Of a DNA stretch of 64,000 bases, positions 1-8,476 are shown one piece after another; the first letter of the stretch is position 1, and each line of letters begins with the position of its first letter. Origin of the DNA: an uncultured Rhodospirillales bacterium (GTDB lineage Bacteria > Pseudomonadota > Alphaproteobacteria > Reyranellales > Reyranellaceae); the NCBI GenBank assembly GCA_902825855.1, contig CADECW010000003.1:106952-170951 (forward strand). Reading direction: 5' to 3'. Under the pieces are notes generated by a model that worked only from the letters and a program-made list of their open reading frames with translations, made no database searches and was not told the DNA's origin. A program made the position numbers and the translations under genes.

Positions 1-788
1 AGCGGATAGAGGAACTTGCCGTCGGCCGAGGCTGCCATGCCTTCGAAGCCCTTGCTGCGGCGGACCTCGAACTTCACCGGGCCAGGCGCCGCCGGCAACG
101 ACATCGCCGGATGGTCGGGCGAGCGCACGAGCTTGCCGTCGACCACGGTCTCGAACACCTGCAGGACCTTGCCGTTCCTGTCGGTCTTGATGAGGAACGG
201 CCCGAACTCGTCGCCGAACCACAGCGCGTCGCCGATCGGCTGGATCGATTCGATGTCGAAGTCCGAGCCGGTGAGATAGCGCCTGGCCGTGTTCTCGTTG
301 ACGATGCGGAACGGCACCTTGCGGTCGGGATCGTGCAGGAAGGTGGTCGACACGCGCTCGATCGCGCCGCTCTTCCAGTCGGGCTTCAGCACGTGGAACA
401 TCAGCATGGCATCAGGCGAATTGGCCTTCGAGCCGAAGCCGTTGTCGGTCAAGGTCAGGAAGGTGCCGTCCTTCATGTTCTTGATGCCCGACAGGCCCTG
501 CACCGGCTGGCCCTTCAGCGGCAGGCTGATGCCGGTCGGGCGAGGCGCGGCCTTGTCGGACAGGGCCGAGATGCCGGGCACGCTCTCCGGCGTGTCGACG
601 CGCTGGCCTGGAGGGCCGGCGTAACGTCCGGAGATCTGCAGCTGTTCGGGCCCATCGGCCGGCGGCGGCACCAGAGTCAGTGCTGGCAGGATTGCGTGGC
701 CCTCGAGCACGGCGGGGTACTTTGTCTGCGCCATCGCGCCGGTCGCCAGGAGGGTCGCCGTCGTGGCGAGCAGGAACGGTTTCAGCAT
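1..788 (-). CDS. Esterase-like activity of phytase family protein (3' partial)
   Basis: The frame stays open from an ATG at 788 to the left window edge, giving about 262 residues without a stop, so the C-terminus lies outside. Residues 1-21 form a Sec signal peptide ending A-M-A before Gln, so the mature protein is probably periplasmic. Segments such as SDFDIESIQPIGDALWFGDE and KGFEGMAASADGKFLYPL are typical of the esterase-like phytase beta-propeller family, which is linked to hydrolysis of phosphate esters. An AGGT-containing ribosome site sits just before the ATG. It is divergent from two phoX genes and shares their Pho-box-bearing intergenic region, which supports a phosphate-acquisition role. 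The substrate cannot be told from sequence. Confidence 0.82.
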   Translation of the reverse strand, partial: MLKPFLLATTATLLATGAMAQTKYPAVLEGHAILPALTLVPPPADGPEQLQISGRYAGPPGQRVDTPESVPGISALSDKAAPRPTGISLPLKGQPVQGLSGIKNMKDGTFLTLTDNGFGSKANSPDAMLMFHVLKPDWKSGAIERVSTTFLHDPDRKVPFRIVNENTARRYLTGSDFDIESIQPIGDALWFGDEFGPFLIKTDRNGKVLQVFETVVDGKLVRSPDHPAMSLPAAPGPVKFEVRRSKGFEGMAASADGKFLYP

Positions 789-867
789 GGAGGTCTCCCG
801 AATGGATGCCAAGCTGCTATCGGCGTCGCGCTACGGTTTGGCGACAGTCCTGGTGAAACCGGGGGAA

Positions 868-884
868 TGTCATCGGACTGTAAT
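868..884. promoter_or_regulatory. Candidate Pho box between divergent phosphatase genes
   Basis: TGTCAT at 868-873 and TGTAAT at 879-884 are direct repeats exactly 11 bp apart, the spacing of the two half-units in a PhoB-binding Pho box (consensus CTGTCAT, 11-bp period). The site lies about 60-80 bp upstream of both the leftward phytase-like gene and the rightward phoX gene. PhoB control of both is an inference; no phoB/phoR gene is in the window. Confidence 0.55.
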
Positions 885-945
885 ATAGTTCGTTGCCATC
901 CCTGCCGGCTTGGTCATCATTCTCTTGATGAGAGAAGGATGATCC

Positions 946-2841
946 ATGGTTGACGAAGACGAGGGCGTTTCTGCCTCCACCGAGGTCTCGATCGGTGACC
1001 TGATCGAGCGGCGCCTGTCGCGGCGCGGTGTGCTGTTCGGCCTGGCCGGCACCGCCTCGGCTGCGGCGTTGGGTGGTGGCGTGGCGGAAGCACAAGGTGG
1101 ATCGCCGTCATCCTTCACCTTCAAGGAAGTGCCGCACGTCAACGATCCTACCCATCACGTGCCGGACGACTACGAGGTGCAGGTGCTGATCCGCTGGGGC
1201 GACCCGCTGCTGCCCGGAGCCGTCGCCTACGATCCGGCCAGGCAGAGCGGCGCCACGCAGGCTTTGCAGTTCGGCTACAACAACGACTTTCTCGGCCTTC
1301 ATCCCTTGCCGATGGGAAGCACGGCCGGCGACCGCTTCCTGATGGTGGTCAACCACGAATACACGAACTCCAACCTGATGCTGGCCGGCATCGGCGAAGG
1401 CCGCGAGGCGCGCCTGCGCGCCGACCAGCCGCAGGCCGAGATCGAGATGGCGGCCCACGGCGGCTCGGTGCTCGAGATCGCGCGCGAGGGGCGCCGATGG
1501 AAGGTCGTCGACGGGAGCCGCTACGCGCGGCGCATCGATGCCAATACGCCGATGCGCATCGCCGGTCCCGCGGCGGGCGATGCCAAGATGAAGACGTCGG
1601 CCGATCCCGCCGGCGCCAAGGTGCTGGGCATGTTCAACAACTGCGCCGGCGGCGAGACGCCGTGGGGTACGTGGCTGACCTGTGAGGAGAACTTTTACTA
1701 CTATTTCTCGGGCGATGGCGCCAAGCATCCCGACCAGGTGCTGGCCAAACGCTATGGCCTCGGACGTATCATGGCCTACGCCTGGGGGAAGTACTTCGAC
1801 CGCTTCAACTTCGACAAGGAGCCGAACGAGCCCAACCGCTTCGGCTGGATCGTCGAGATCGATCCCTACGATCCTCAATCGACGCCGGTGAAGCGCACGG
1901 CGCTCGGCCGGTTCGCCCACGAGGGCTGCCATCATGCCGTGGCGAAGGACGGCCGCGTCGTCTGCTATATGGGCGACGATTCACGCATGGAGTACGTCTA
2001 CAAGTTCGTGACGGCAAAGGCCTGGACCCCGAATGACCGAGCCGCCAATCGCGACCTGCTCGACGAGGGTACGCTCTACGTGGCGCGCTTCGATGAAGGC
2101 GGCAAGGTCGTATGGCTGCCTCTGGTCCATGGGCAGGGGCCGCTGACGACGGAGAACGGATTCGCGAGCCAGGCCGATGTGGTGATCAACGCCCGGCGTG
2201 CCGGCGATCTTCTGAAGGCCACGCCGATGGATCGGCCGGAGGACATCGAGCCCAACCGGATCAACGGCCGCGTCTATGTGGCGCTGTCCAACAACGGCGC
2301 GCGCAAGCCGGAGGAAGTGAACCCGGCCAATCCGCGCGCCAAGAACGACCATGGCCATATCGTCGAGATCGCGCCCAAGGATGGCGATCACGCCGCCACC
2401 GAGGGCACTTGGGAGATTCTCATTGCCGCCGGCCAGCCCGGTAGACACGACGGGACCAAGTACCATCCGGCGACCTCGGCGGACGGCTGGCTGACCTGCC
2501 CGGACAACGTAACCTTCGACAGCAAGGGCCGGCTGTGGATCGCCACCGACAGCAGCGAGATCGCTGGCATCGCCGACGGGCTCTATGCCTGCGATGTGGC
2601 GGGCGACGGTCGGGCCTTGACGCGGCAGTTTTTTGCCGCGCCCAAGGGGGCGGAGGTCTGCGGTCCGACTTTCACGCCGGACGACCGCACGCTGTTCCTG
2701 GCCATCCAGCATCCCGGCGAAGGCAAGGGCTCGACTTTCGAGACGCCGTCGACGCGCTGGCCCGATTTCAAGGACGGCGCGCCGCCGCGGCCAGCGGTGA
2801 TCGTCATCACCAGGAAGGATGGTGGACCGATCGGTTCCTGA
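946..2841 (+). CDS. PhoX family alkaline phosphatase (DUF839), first copy
   Basis: The 631-residue protein has a twin-arginine signal: an unusually long charged n-region of about 25 residues, then S-R-R-G-V-L-F (Arg26-Arg27) and an alanine-rich stretch to about residue 50. This suggests export of a folded, metal-loaded enzyme. The rest matches the PhoX/DUF839 beta-propeller phosphatase family, with blocks such as GWIVEIDPYDPQSTPVKRTA, NCAGGETPWGTWLTCEENF and GRFAHEGC. PhoX enzymes are calcium/iron-dependent monoesterases that release phosphate from organic esters in the periplasm. GAGAAGGAT precedes the ATG. A close homologue follows 96 bp downstream in the same direction. A Pho-box-like repeat lies 60-80 bp upstream. 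Confidence 0.9.
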   Translation: MVDEDEGVSASTEVSIGDLIERRLSRRGVLFGLAGTASAAALGGGVAEAQGGSPSSFTFKEVPHVNDPTHHVPDDYEVQVLIRWGDPLLPGAVAYDPARQSGATQALQFGYNNDFLGLHPLPMGSTAGDRFLMVVNHEYTNSNLMLAGIGEGREARLRADQPQAEIEMAAHGGSVLEIAREGRRWKVVDGSRYARRIDANTPMRIAGPAAGDAKMKTSADPAGAKVLGMFNNCAGGETPWGTWLTCEENFYYYFSGDGAKHPDQVLAKRYGLGRIMAYAWGKYFDRFNFDKEPNEPNRFGWIVEIDPYDPQSTPVKRTALGRFAHEGCHHAVAKDGRVVCYMGDDSRMEYVYKFVTAKAWTPNDRAANRDLLDEGTLYVARFDEGGKVVWLPLVHGQGPLTTENGFASQADVVINARRAGDLLKATPMDRPEDIEPNRINGRVYVALSNNGARKPEEVNPANPRAKNDHGHIVEIAPKDGDHAATEGTWEILIAAGQPGRHDGTKYHPATSADGWLTCPDNVTFDSKGRLWIATDSSEIAGIADGLYACDVAGDGRALTRQFFAAPKGAEVCGPTFTPDDRTLFLAIQHPGEGKGSTFETPSTRWPDFKDGAPPRPAVIVITRKDGGPIGS

Positions 2842-2854
2842 CGTCCGGACGGAT

Positions 2855-2883
2855 CGTCATCGAAGTGAAACACCACCGTCATC
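2855..2883 (+). promoter_or_regulatory. Possible degenerate Pho-box array upstream of second phoX
   Basis: Two identical CGTCATC heptamers start at 2855 and 2877, exactly 22 bp (two 11-bp Pho units) apart. The intervening unit at 2866 matches poorly. They lie about 55-80 bp upstream of the second phoX start, so this copy may have its own phosphate control. The match to consensus is weaker than at 868-884. Confidence 0.35.
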
Positions 2884-2937
2884 TCGCCATCGCTCGCAAG
2901 GTCTACCTCGGCCGCTTGATCGGCAGAGGAGAACGGG

Positions 2938-4869
2938 ATGGACCTGCGCAGCACCGGAAATATCGACCCTGAGGATGTCGGCTCCAACCCGAGCACCGAG
3001 CCCACCATAGGCGACCTGGTCGAGCGGCGCCTTGGCCGCCGCGCGGCTCTGCGCGGTGTGTTCGGAGCCGGTGCTGCCGCGGTTATCACGCACGAGCTTT
3101 TGGACAGCACGGCGCTCGCCCAGCCGACCGGTCCGTCGAGCCTCACTTTCAAGGAGGTGGCGCACGGCCTCGACAAGAATCAGCACGTCCCCGAGGGCTA
3201 CGAGGCGCAGGTGTTGATTCGCTGGGGCGACCCGGTCGTTGCCGACGCACCGGCCTTCGATCCCAACAACCAGACCGCGGCTGCTCAGGAAAAGCAGTTC
3301 GGCTACAACAACGACTTCATCGGCCTGCATCCGCTACCGGCCGGCAGCACGACCGGCGATCGCTTCCTCATGGTCGTGAACCACGAATACACCGATCCCG
3401 GCCTGATGTTCGCAGGCCTGGGCTCGGGCCGCGACGTCAATCTCAAAGCCTCAAAGTCCCAGGTCGAGGTCGAGATGGCGGCGCACGGAGGCTCGGTCGT
3501 CGAAATCGTGCGCGAGGGTTCGGGCTGGAAGGTCGTCGGCAGCAAATACGCCCGGCGCATCTCGGCCAACACGACGTTCGAAATTTCGGGTCCGGCCGCC
3601 GGCCATGACAAGCTCAAGACCTCGGCCGACCAGACCGGCCGCACGGCTGTCGGAATGCTGAACAACTGCGCCGGCGGCTCGACGCCGTGGGGCACCTGGC
3701 TGACCTGCGAGGAGAACTTCAACGGCTATTTCGGCGGCGACGTCGAAAGCATGCCCGACGCCAAGGCGTACAAGCGCTACGGCGTGTCGAAGGCTTCCCT
3801 CTATGCCTGGTACAAGTACGTCGACCGCTTCAATGTCGAAAAGGAGCCGAACGAGCCCAACCGCTTCGGCTGGGTCGTCGAGATCGATCCCTACGACCCC
3901 GAATCGACGCCGATCAAACGCACCGCGCTCGGTCGCTTCAAGCATGAAGGTTGCACGTACGCCATCGCCAAGGATGGTCGTGTGGTGCTCTACACCGGCG
4001 ACGACGAGCGCTTCGACTATGTTTACAAATTCGTCACGGCCAAGCCGTGGAATCCCAACGACCGAGCCGCCAACAAGGATCTGCTGGACGACGGCACGCT
4101 CTTCGTGGCTCGCTTCAGCGACGACGGCAGGACGGAGTGGCTGCCGCTGGTGCACGGCCAGGGACCGCTGACGGCCGAGAACGGCTTTGCCAGCCAGGCC
4201 GACGTCGTGATCTACGCGCGAGTCGCGGCCGATCTCCTGAAGGCCACGCCGATGGACCGGCCCGAGGATATCGAGACCAACCCGGTGAGCGGACGCGTCT
4301 ATGTCATGCTGACGAACAACACCAACCGCACCGAGCAGCAGGTGAACAAGCCGAACCCGGTGGCGCGCAACGCTCATGGCCATGTCATCGAGATCACGCC
4401 CAAGGACGGCGATCACGGCGCCACCGAGGGCACCTGGGCGATCTTCCTGGTCGGTGGCCGGCCCGGCATCGACCCGGCCGCGCGCTATCACCGCGGGGTG
4501 ACGGAGAACGGCTGGCTGTCCTGCGTCGACAACTGCGCCTTCGACAGCAAGGGTCGCATCTGGATCGCGACGGACGGCGCACCGACGGCGGCCGGCATCG
4601 CCGACGGCCTCTACGGCGCCGACACTGCGGGTTACGGCCGAGGATTGACGCGCTGCTTCTACCAGGCGCCGACCGGAGCCGAGGTCTGCGGTCCCCTCAT
4701 TGCACCGGACGACAAGACGGTGTTCCTCGCCATCCAGCACCCCGGAGAGGATGCCGGCTCGACCTTCGAGAAGCCGTCGACGCGCTGGCCGGATTTCAAG
4801 GACGGCATGCCGCCGCGGCCTGCGGTGATCGCCATCGTGAAGAAGGACGGCGGCGCGATCGGGTCGTGA
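2938..4869 (+). CDS. PhoX family alkaline phosphatase (DUF839), second copy
   Basis: This 643-residue paralogue of the preceding gene has the same architecture: a long acidic n-region, a twin-arginine motif G-R-R-A-A-L around Arg34-Arg35, a hydrophobic stretch to about residue 61, and a full-length PhoX/DUF839 domain. Shared blocks (GYNNDF.GLHPLP, DRFLMVVNHEYT, LTCEENF, RFGW.VEIDPYDP) run along the whole length, so it arose by tandem duplication and has since diverged clearly. GGAGAA lies 5-6 bases before the ATG. The 96-bp gap has its own Pho-like repeats, so the pair may be one operon or two units. Periplasmic phosphomonoesterase activity is inferred from the family. Confidence 0.9.
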   Translation: MDLRSTGNIDPEDVGSNPSTEPTIGDLVERRLGRRAALRGVFGAGAAAVITHELLDSTALAQPTGPSSLTFKEVAHGLDKNQHVPEGYEAQVLIRWGDPVVADAPAFDPNNQTAAAQEKQFGYNNDFIGLHPLPAGSTTGDRFLMVVNHEYTDPGLMFAGLGSGRDVNLKASKSQVEVEMAAHGGSVVEIVREGSGWKVVGSKYARRISANTTFEISGPAAGHDKLKTSADQTGRTAVGMLNNCAGGSTPWGTWLTCEENFNGYFGGDVESMPDAKAYKRYGVSKASLYAWYKYVDRFNVEKEPNEPNRFGWVVEIDPYDPESTPIKRTALGRFKHEGCTYAIAKDGRVVLYTGDDERFDYVYKFVTAKPWNPNDRAANKDLLDDGTLFVARFSDDGRTEWLPLVHGQGPLTAENGFASQADVVIYARVAADLLKATPMDRPEDIETNPVSGRVYVMLTNNTNRTEQQVNKPNPVARNAHGHVIEITPKDGDHGATEGTWAIFLVGGRPGIDPAARYHRGVTENGWLSCVDNCAFDSKGRIWIATDGAPTAAGIADGLYGADTAGYGRGLTRCFYQAPTGAEVCGPLIAPDDKTVFLAIQHPGEDAGSTFEKPSTRWPDFKDGMPPRPAVIAIVKKDGGAIGS

Positions 4870-4875
4870 CGAAAC

Positions 4876-4906
4876 GGCGAGGCTGCCTGCGCTTGGTCGC
4901 CTCGCC
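4876..4906. terminator. Hairpin between convergent phoX and Bug-type gene
   Basis: GGCGAGGC (4876-4883) and GCCTCGCC (4899-4906) form a perfect 8-bp stem seven bases after the phoX stop codon and before the convergent gene's stop. There is no clear T-run on either strand, so intrinsic termination is only plausible. Confidence 0.4.
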
Positions 4907-4920
4907 GACCGCCCGGACGC

Positions 4921-5889
4921 TCAGTCCATCTCGATGGCAACTGCTCTGGCAATACGCCGCCACCGTACGATCTCTTGGTCGACGAACAGGGAGAAGTCGG
5001 CGCGGCTTTCAGGTTCGACCTTTGCGCCCTGCTCTTCCCAGGATTGCCTGATGCCATCCGACAAGAGCGCTGCATCGACAGCCGCATGTATTCGATCGAG
5101 TATCGAGGTCGGCGTACCCTTCCTCGCAAATAGCCCGGTCCACGCAATCGCGCGGAAGTCGGTCAGTCCTGCCTCATCCATCGTAGGTACGTCCGGGAGA
5201 ATGGACTCGCGACGTCGGGCGGCAATCCCCAGCACGCGCAATGTGCCGCTTCTGACGTGGCTCATGAGGTTTGCTACGGGATTGAAGATTCCTGCGACCT
5301 GCCCGCTCAACAGGTCCTGGATTGCAGGCGCACTACCACGATAAGGAATGTGGTTCAGTTGGATATTGGCGCGATCCTCCAGAAGCTCGATCGCAAGATG
5401 GTTGACGGTGCCAATGCCAGACGAGCCGATGTTGATCGAGTTCGGCTGCCGGCCCACGACGTCGATGAATTGCTCGAGCGTCGTCACGTCGAGCACTGCC
5501 GGATTGATGACCAACGCCTGGGGAACCCGTGCGAAGGCGCTGATCGGTTCGAGGTCGTGCCTCAAGTCGAAACCCGAAGCGGGATAGATCAGAGAGGCAT
5601 ATGTATGGGCGGTGTTTCCGATCAGCATCGTGTAGCCGTCGGCACGGGCCCGCGAGACGATCGCTGCGCCAAGCGTTCCGCCTGCGCCGCTGCGGTTGTC
5701 CACAACCACCGATTGGTCAAGCGTAGCCGAGACATGGGCAGCGACAGGCCGCGCAAAGCCATCGTTCACACCCCCGGCAGCGAAGGGAACGATCCACGTG
5801 ATCGGCTGCGTTGGCCAAGTGTCGGCACCGGCAAAACTGGTCGCGCTCAGTGCGCCTAGCCCGCCGAGGGCTGCTCTCCGGCCTAGCAA
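4921..5889 (-). CDS. Tripartite tricarboxylate transporter (Bug family) substrate-binding protein
   Basis: The protein has the Bug/TctC hallmarks: W-P-x-x-P-I-T-W-I-V-P-F-A-A-G-G after the signal, V-D-N-R-S-G-A-G-G-T-L-G-A, and Y-T-M-L-I-G near residue 90. These are periplasmic binding proteins for carboxylates or related organic acids. No TctA/TctB membrane subunits are nearby, which is common for Bug paralogues. I chose a TTG at 5889 preceded by GGGGGG, giving 322 residues with an immediate L-G-R-R-A-A-L signal sequence; the frame is open back to an ATG at 6051, but those extra 54 residues are arginine-rich and lie before the signal peptide. The ligand is unknown. Confidence 0.85.
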   Translation of the reverse strand: MLGRRAALGGLGALSATSFAGADTWPTQPITWIVPFAAGGVNDGFARPVAAHVSATLDQSVVVDNRSGAGGTLGAAIVSRARADGYTMLIGNTAHTYASLIYPASGFDLRHDLEPISAFARVPQALVINPAVLDVTTLEQFIDVVGRQPNSINIGSSGIGTVNHLAIELLEDRANIQLNHIPYRGSAPAIQDLLSGQVAGIFNPVANLMSHVRSGTLRVLGIAARRRESILPDVPTMDEAGLTDFRAIAWTGLFARKGTPTSILDRIHAAVDAALLSDGIRQSWEEQGAKVEPESRADFSLFVDQEIVRWRRIARAVAIEMD

Positions 5890-6054
5890 ATGAACCCCCC
5901 ACTGTCCCCACCGTCGAACGTCCGACAGGGTTGCCGCACGGTCAACCAGCGATGCCGGAAAGTGGCTGGGGGATTGGCGAGTGGACGAGCGTCCCGAAGC
6001 CAACTTCCGACATCGATCCTTGACCGGTTGCCGGTCGGCGGCAACGTTCAACCG

Positions 6055-6249
6055 ATGTGGAAGATTGTAACCGGCGCAATGACGCTCGCGATGACGGCGT
6101 GCGCCTCGGTCCCCATGGATTCCCCTGCCGACAGCGCTGCGGGTAAGACCTTTGCGCCGCCTCGCCCGGGAATGGCGTCGCTCTATGTCTATCGGACCGG
6201 CATTCTCGCAGGTGCCTATTCGATCGCAGTCACTCTAGCCGCGGCTTAG
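6055..6249 (+). pseudogene. Truncated DUF2846-like lipoprotein
   Basis: This frame encodes 64 residues: a short hydrophobic signal with lipobox-like M-T-A-C-A-S, then K-T-F-A-P-P-R-P-G-M-A-S-L-Y-V-Y-R-T-G, which is the start of DUF2846-type lipoproteins as I recall them. Those are normally about 150 residues, but here a TAG ends the frame soon after Y-V-Y-R, so most of the domain is missing. The stop falls at the tail of a convergent gene that also looks shortened, suggesting a deletion junction near 6240. It could still be expressed as a small lipoprotein. The family call rests on few residues. Confidence 0.45.
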
Positions 6250-6590
6250 GGGACGTCGTTCAAGGCCGTGCGCTTGTCGGCGGCAAGGACGCGATCGAGT
6301 TGACCGTTGGCCCGTTTGAGGGCGCGGGCGAATACCTGCTTCTTCGCCGCTAGCCCGCGTTCGCGGTCCTGGCTGTCCGCTTCTTTTTCCTTGCGCGCGT
6401 CGGCCTTGCCGCGACGGACTCGGCGGCGGATCTGGCCTTTGAATCTGCCGCGTTGCTCGCGCAGCCAGCGCACCAGATCGAGCAGCTCTTCTCGCTGCAG
6501 GCTTGCGAGGCTCGGATAGTGGCTACGGGCAATGGGGTCGTATTCGTCGGCGGCGAGAAGCCGCCGTTCGTCAGCGATCGAGGTGCTCAT
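6246..6590 (-). CDS. Conserved hypothetical protein, probably C-terminally truncated
   Basis: The 114-residue product starts M-S-T-S-I-A-D-E-R-R-L-L and continues with a basic, charged helical region (LVRWLREQRGRFKGQIRRRV, then GLAAKKQVFARALKRANGQL). I recognise this pattern from an uncharacterised alphaproteobacterial family whose members run to about 170 residues with a conserved basic tail. Here the tail is absent and the frame ends after A-L-N-D-V-P, overlapping by four bases the end of the convergent truncated lipoprotein frame. No signal peptide or membrane segment is seen. High lysine/arginine content hints at nucleic-acid binding, but no function can be assigned. Confidence 0.6.
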   Translation of the reverse strand: MSTSIADERRLLAADEYDPIARSHYPSLASLQREELLDLVRWLREQRGRFKGQIRRRVRRGKADARKEKEADSQDRERGLAAKKQVFARALKRANGQLDRVLAADKRTALNDVP

Positions 6591-6714
6591 GTCGGTCCCT
6601 CGGTTGGCGCGGCCAGTCTGACGCGGTTGCTACCGATTCGAGACTTACGCTCCTGCCCGGGCCATCGCAATCATCGAATCGCCTACTCTCATCTGGAGCG
6701 TAGGAAGAGATCGA

Positions 6715-7812
6715 TCACACGTTGAAGCGGAAATGGAAGACGTCGCCGTCCTTCACCATGTATTCCTTGCCTTCCAGGCGCAGCTTGCCGGCGTCGCGGG
6801 CACCGGCTTCGCCATTCAAGGTGACGTAGTCGTCGTAGGCGATGGTTTCGGCGCGGATGAAGCCCTTTTCGAAGTCGGTATGGATCACGCCGGCAGCCTC
6901 GGGCGCCTTGGCCTCGCGGCGCACGGTCCAGGCGCGTGCCTCCTTCGGGCCGACCGTGAAGAAGGTCACCAGGTCGAGGAGCTGGTAGCCGGCATGGACG
7001 ACGCGGGCCAGGCCGGTCTCCTTGAGCCCGAGCGACGCCAGGTAGTCGCCCTGATCCTCAGGTGCCAGCTGAGCCACCTCGGCCTCGATGGCGGCCGAGA
7101 TAACCACCGACGGCATGCCGCGCTTCCGGGCGTACTCCCCCGCCGCGGCGCTATGCTTGTTGCCGGTGGCGGCCGAGGCCTCCTCGACGTTCAGCACGTA
7201 CATCATCGGCTTGGCGGTGATGAGCTGCAGGCGGGCGAAGACCGGGCGCTCCTCGGCAGTGAGTGCCGCCTCGCGCGCCGGTTTGCCGTCGCGCAAGGCG
7301 TCGAGCGCCTTCCTGACGACGGGGGACTCGACGGAAGCTTCCTTGTCGCCGCCCTTGGCGCGCTTCTCGAGATTGGGCAGCCGCTTTTCGAGGCTGTCGA
7401 GGTCGGCCAGCATCAGCTCCGTCTCGACGATCTCGGCATCGCGCACCGGGTCGACGCCGCCCGAGACGTGGGTGACGTCGCCATCCTCGAAGCAGCGCAG
7501 CACATGGGCGACGGCGTCGACCTCGCGGATGTTGGCCAGGAACTGGTTGCCCAGGCCTTCACCCCTGGAGGCGCCCTTCACCAGGCCGGCGATGTCGACG
7601 AATTCCAGCTGCGTGTTGATGATCTTGGCCGAGGCCGCGATGGCCGCGAGCTTGTCGAGCCGCAGATCGGGCACGGCGACGCGACCGACGTTGGGCTCGA
7701 TGGTGCAGAACGGGTAGTTGGCCGCCTGCGCCGCCTGGGTGGCGGTGAGCGCATTGAACAGGGTCGACTTGCCGACATTGGGCAGGCCGACGATTCCGCA
7801 GTTGAAACCCAT
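6715..7812 (-). CDS. ychF: Redox-regulated ATPase YchF (Obg-family)
   Basis: The 365-residue protein matches YchF/OLA1 at full length: P-loop G-L-P-N-V-G-K-S-T at residues 8-16, NYPFCTIEPNVG, the switch segment FVDIAGLVKGASRGEGLGNQ, and N-V-E-E where canonical GTPases have NKxD. That change is what makes YchF prefer ATP. A coiled-coil middle and C-terminal TGS domain (ARAWTVRREAKAPEAAGVIH) complete it. YchF is a cytoplasmic ribosome-associated ATPase tied to oxidative-stress responses. Its ATG is one base from the pth stop, so it is very likely co-transcribed behind pth and rplY, an order common in proteobacteria. Confidence 0.97.
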   Translation of the reverse strand: MGFNCGIVGLPNVGKSTLFNALTATQAAQAANYPFCTIEPNVGRVAVPDLRLDKLAAIAASAKIINTQLEFVDIAGLVKGASRGEGLGNQFLANIREVDAVAHVLRCFEDGDVTHVSGGVDPVRDAEIVETELMLADLDSLEKRLPNLEKRAKGGDKEASVESPVVRKALDALRDGKPAREAALTAEERPVFARLQLITAKPMMYVLNVEEASAATGNKHSAAAGEYARKRGMPSVVISAAIEAEVAQLAPEDQGDYLASLGLKETGLARVVHAGYQLLDLVTFFTVGPKEARAWTVRREAKAPEAAGVIHTDFEKGFIRAETIAYDDYVTLNGEAGARDAGKLRLEGKEYMVKDGDVFHFRFNV

Positions 7813-7813
7813 C

Positions 7814-8449
7814 TTACGCTTTCGACTCTTCGCTCGGTGGACGCTTTGCAGGGGGTTGGAGCGGCGGCGCGAGGTGCGCCACGCGGCTCATATAGCGTTC
7901 GTCGGCCTTGGCGCCACCTTCGACCAGCAGCGCCGATTCCTCGGCGAGCGCGTCCAGGAGCTTGGGCAGCCAGCCGGTCTTGGGGTCGCGCTCATCGGCC
8001 TCGAAGTCGCGCAGCACCCAGTGCAGCACCAGGTCCTTGTGGCCGGGATGACCGATGCCGATACGAACCCGGCGATAGTCGTTGCCGACATGGGCGTCGA
8101 TGTCGCGCAGGCCGTTATGGCCGCCGGCGCCGCCGCCCTTCTTCATGCGCACACGGCCGGGTGCCAGGTCGAGCTCGTCGTGGAACACCACGACGCGGTC
8201 GAGCGGGATCTTCAGGAAGCGCACGGCTTCGCCCACGGCTCTGCTCGATTCGTTCATGAAGGTCATGGGTTTCAGCACCAGCGTGCGCTCCCCGCCGAGA
8301 TGGCCTTCGGCCACCTCGCCGTTGAAACGCGAACGCCAGGACGAGAAGACACGGCGGCGGACGATCTCGTCCACCGCCATGAATCCCACATTGTGCCGGT
8401 GCCCCGCATAGCGTGGCCCGGGATTGCCGAGCCCGACCAGCAGAAGCAT
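7814..8449 (-). CDS. pth: Peptidyl-tRNA hydrolase
   Basis: The 211-residue enzyme carries all Pth hallmarks: V-G-L-G-N-P-G-P-R-Y near the N-terminus, the catalytic His in R-H-N-V-G-F, the T-F-M-N-E-S-S motif, H-D-E-L-D-L and K-G-G-G-A-G-G-H-N-G-L-R-D-I. It cleaves peptidyl-tRNA released from stalled ribosomes and recycles tRNA. The C-terminal 20 residues are a proline-rich extension of the usual core. It lies between rplY (27 bp upstream) and ychF (1 bp downstream), an arrangement that points to a translation-related operon. The ATG at 8449 begins directly with M-L-L-L-V-G-L-G. Confidence 0.97.
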   Translation of the reverse strand: MLLLVGLGNPGPRYAGHRHNVGFMAVDEIVRRRVFSSWRSRFNGEVAEGHLGGERTLVLKPMTFMNESSRAVGEAVRFLKIPLDRVVVFHDELDLAPGRVRMKKGGGAGGHNGLRDIDAHVGNDYRRVRIGIGHPGHKDLVLHWVLRDFEADERDPKTGWLPKLLDALAEESALLVEGGAKADERYMSRVAHLAPPLQPPAKRPPSEESKA

Positions 8450-8476
8450 CGAACGTACGGACTGAAAGCCCGCCGG

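Noticed and set aside
4921..6051. Full 376-residue version of the Bug-type protein from the ATG at 6051
   Set aside because: The extra 54 residues are arginine-rich and precede the signal peptide; TTG at 5889 gives the normal family length and has a GGGGGG ribosome site.
6229..6354. A frameshifted plus-strand continuation of the DUF2846-like frame (G-L-G-D-V-V-Q-G-R onward)
   Set aside because: It is antisense to the real-looking minus-strand gene at 6246-6590 and its resemblance to DUF2846 is weak, so I treat it as chance.
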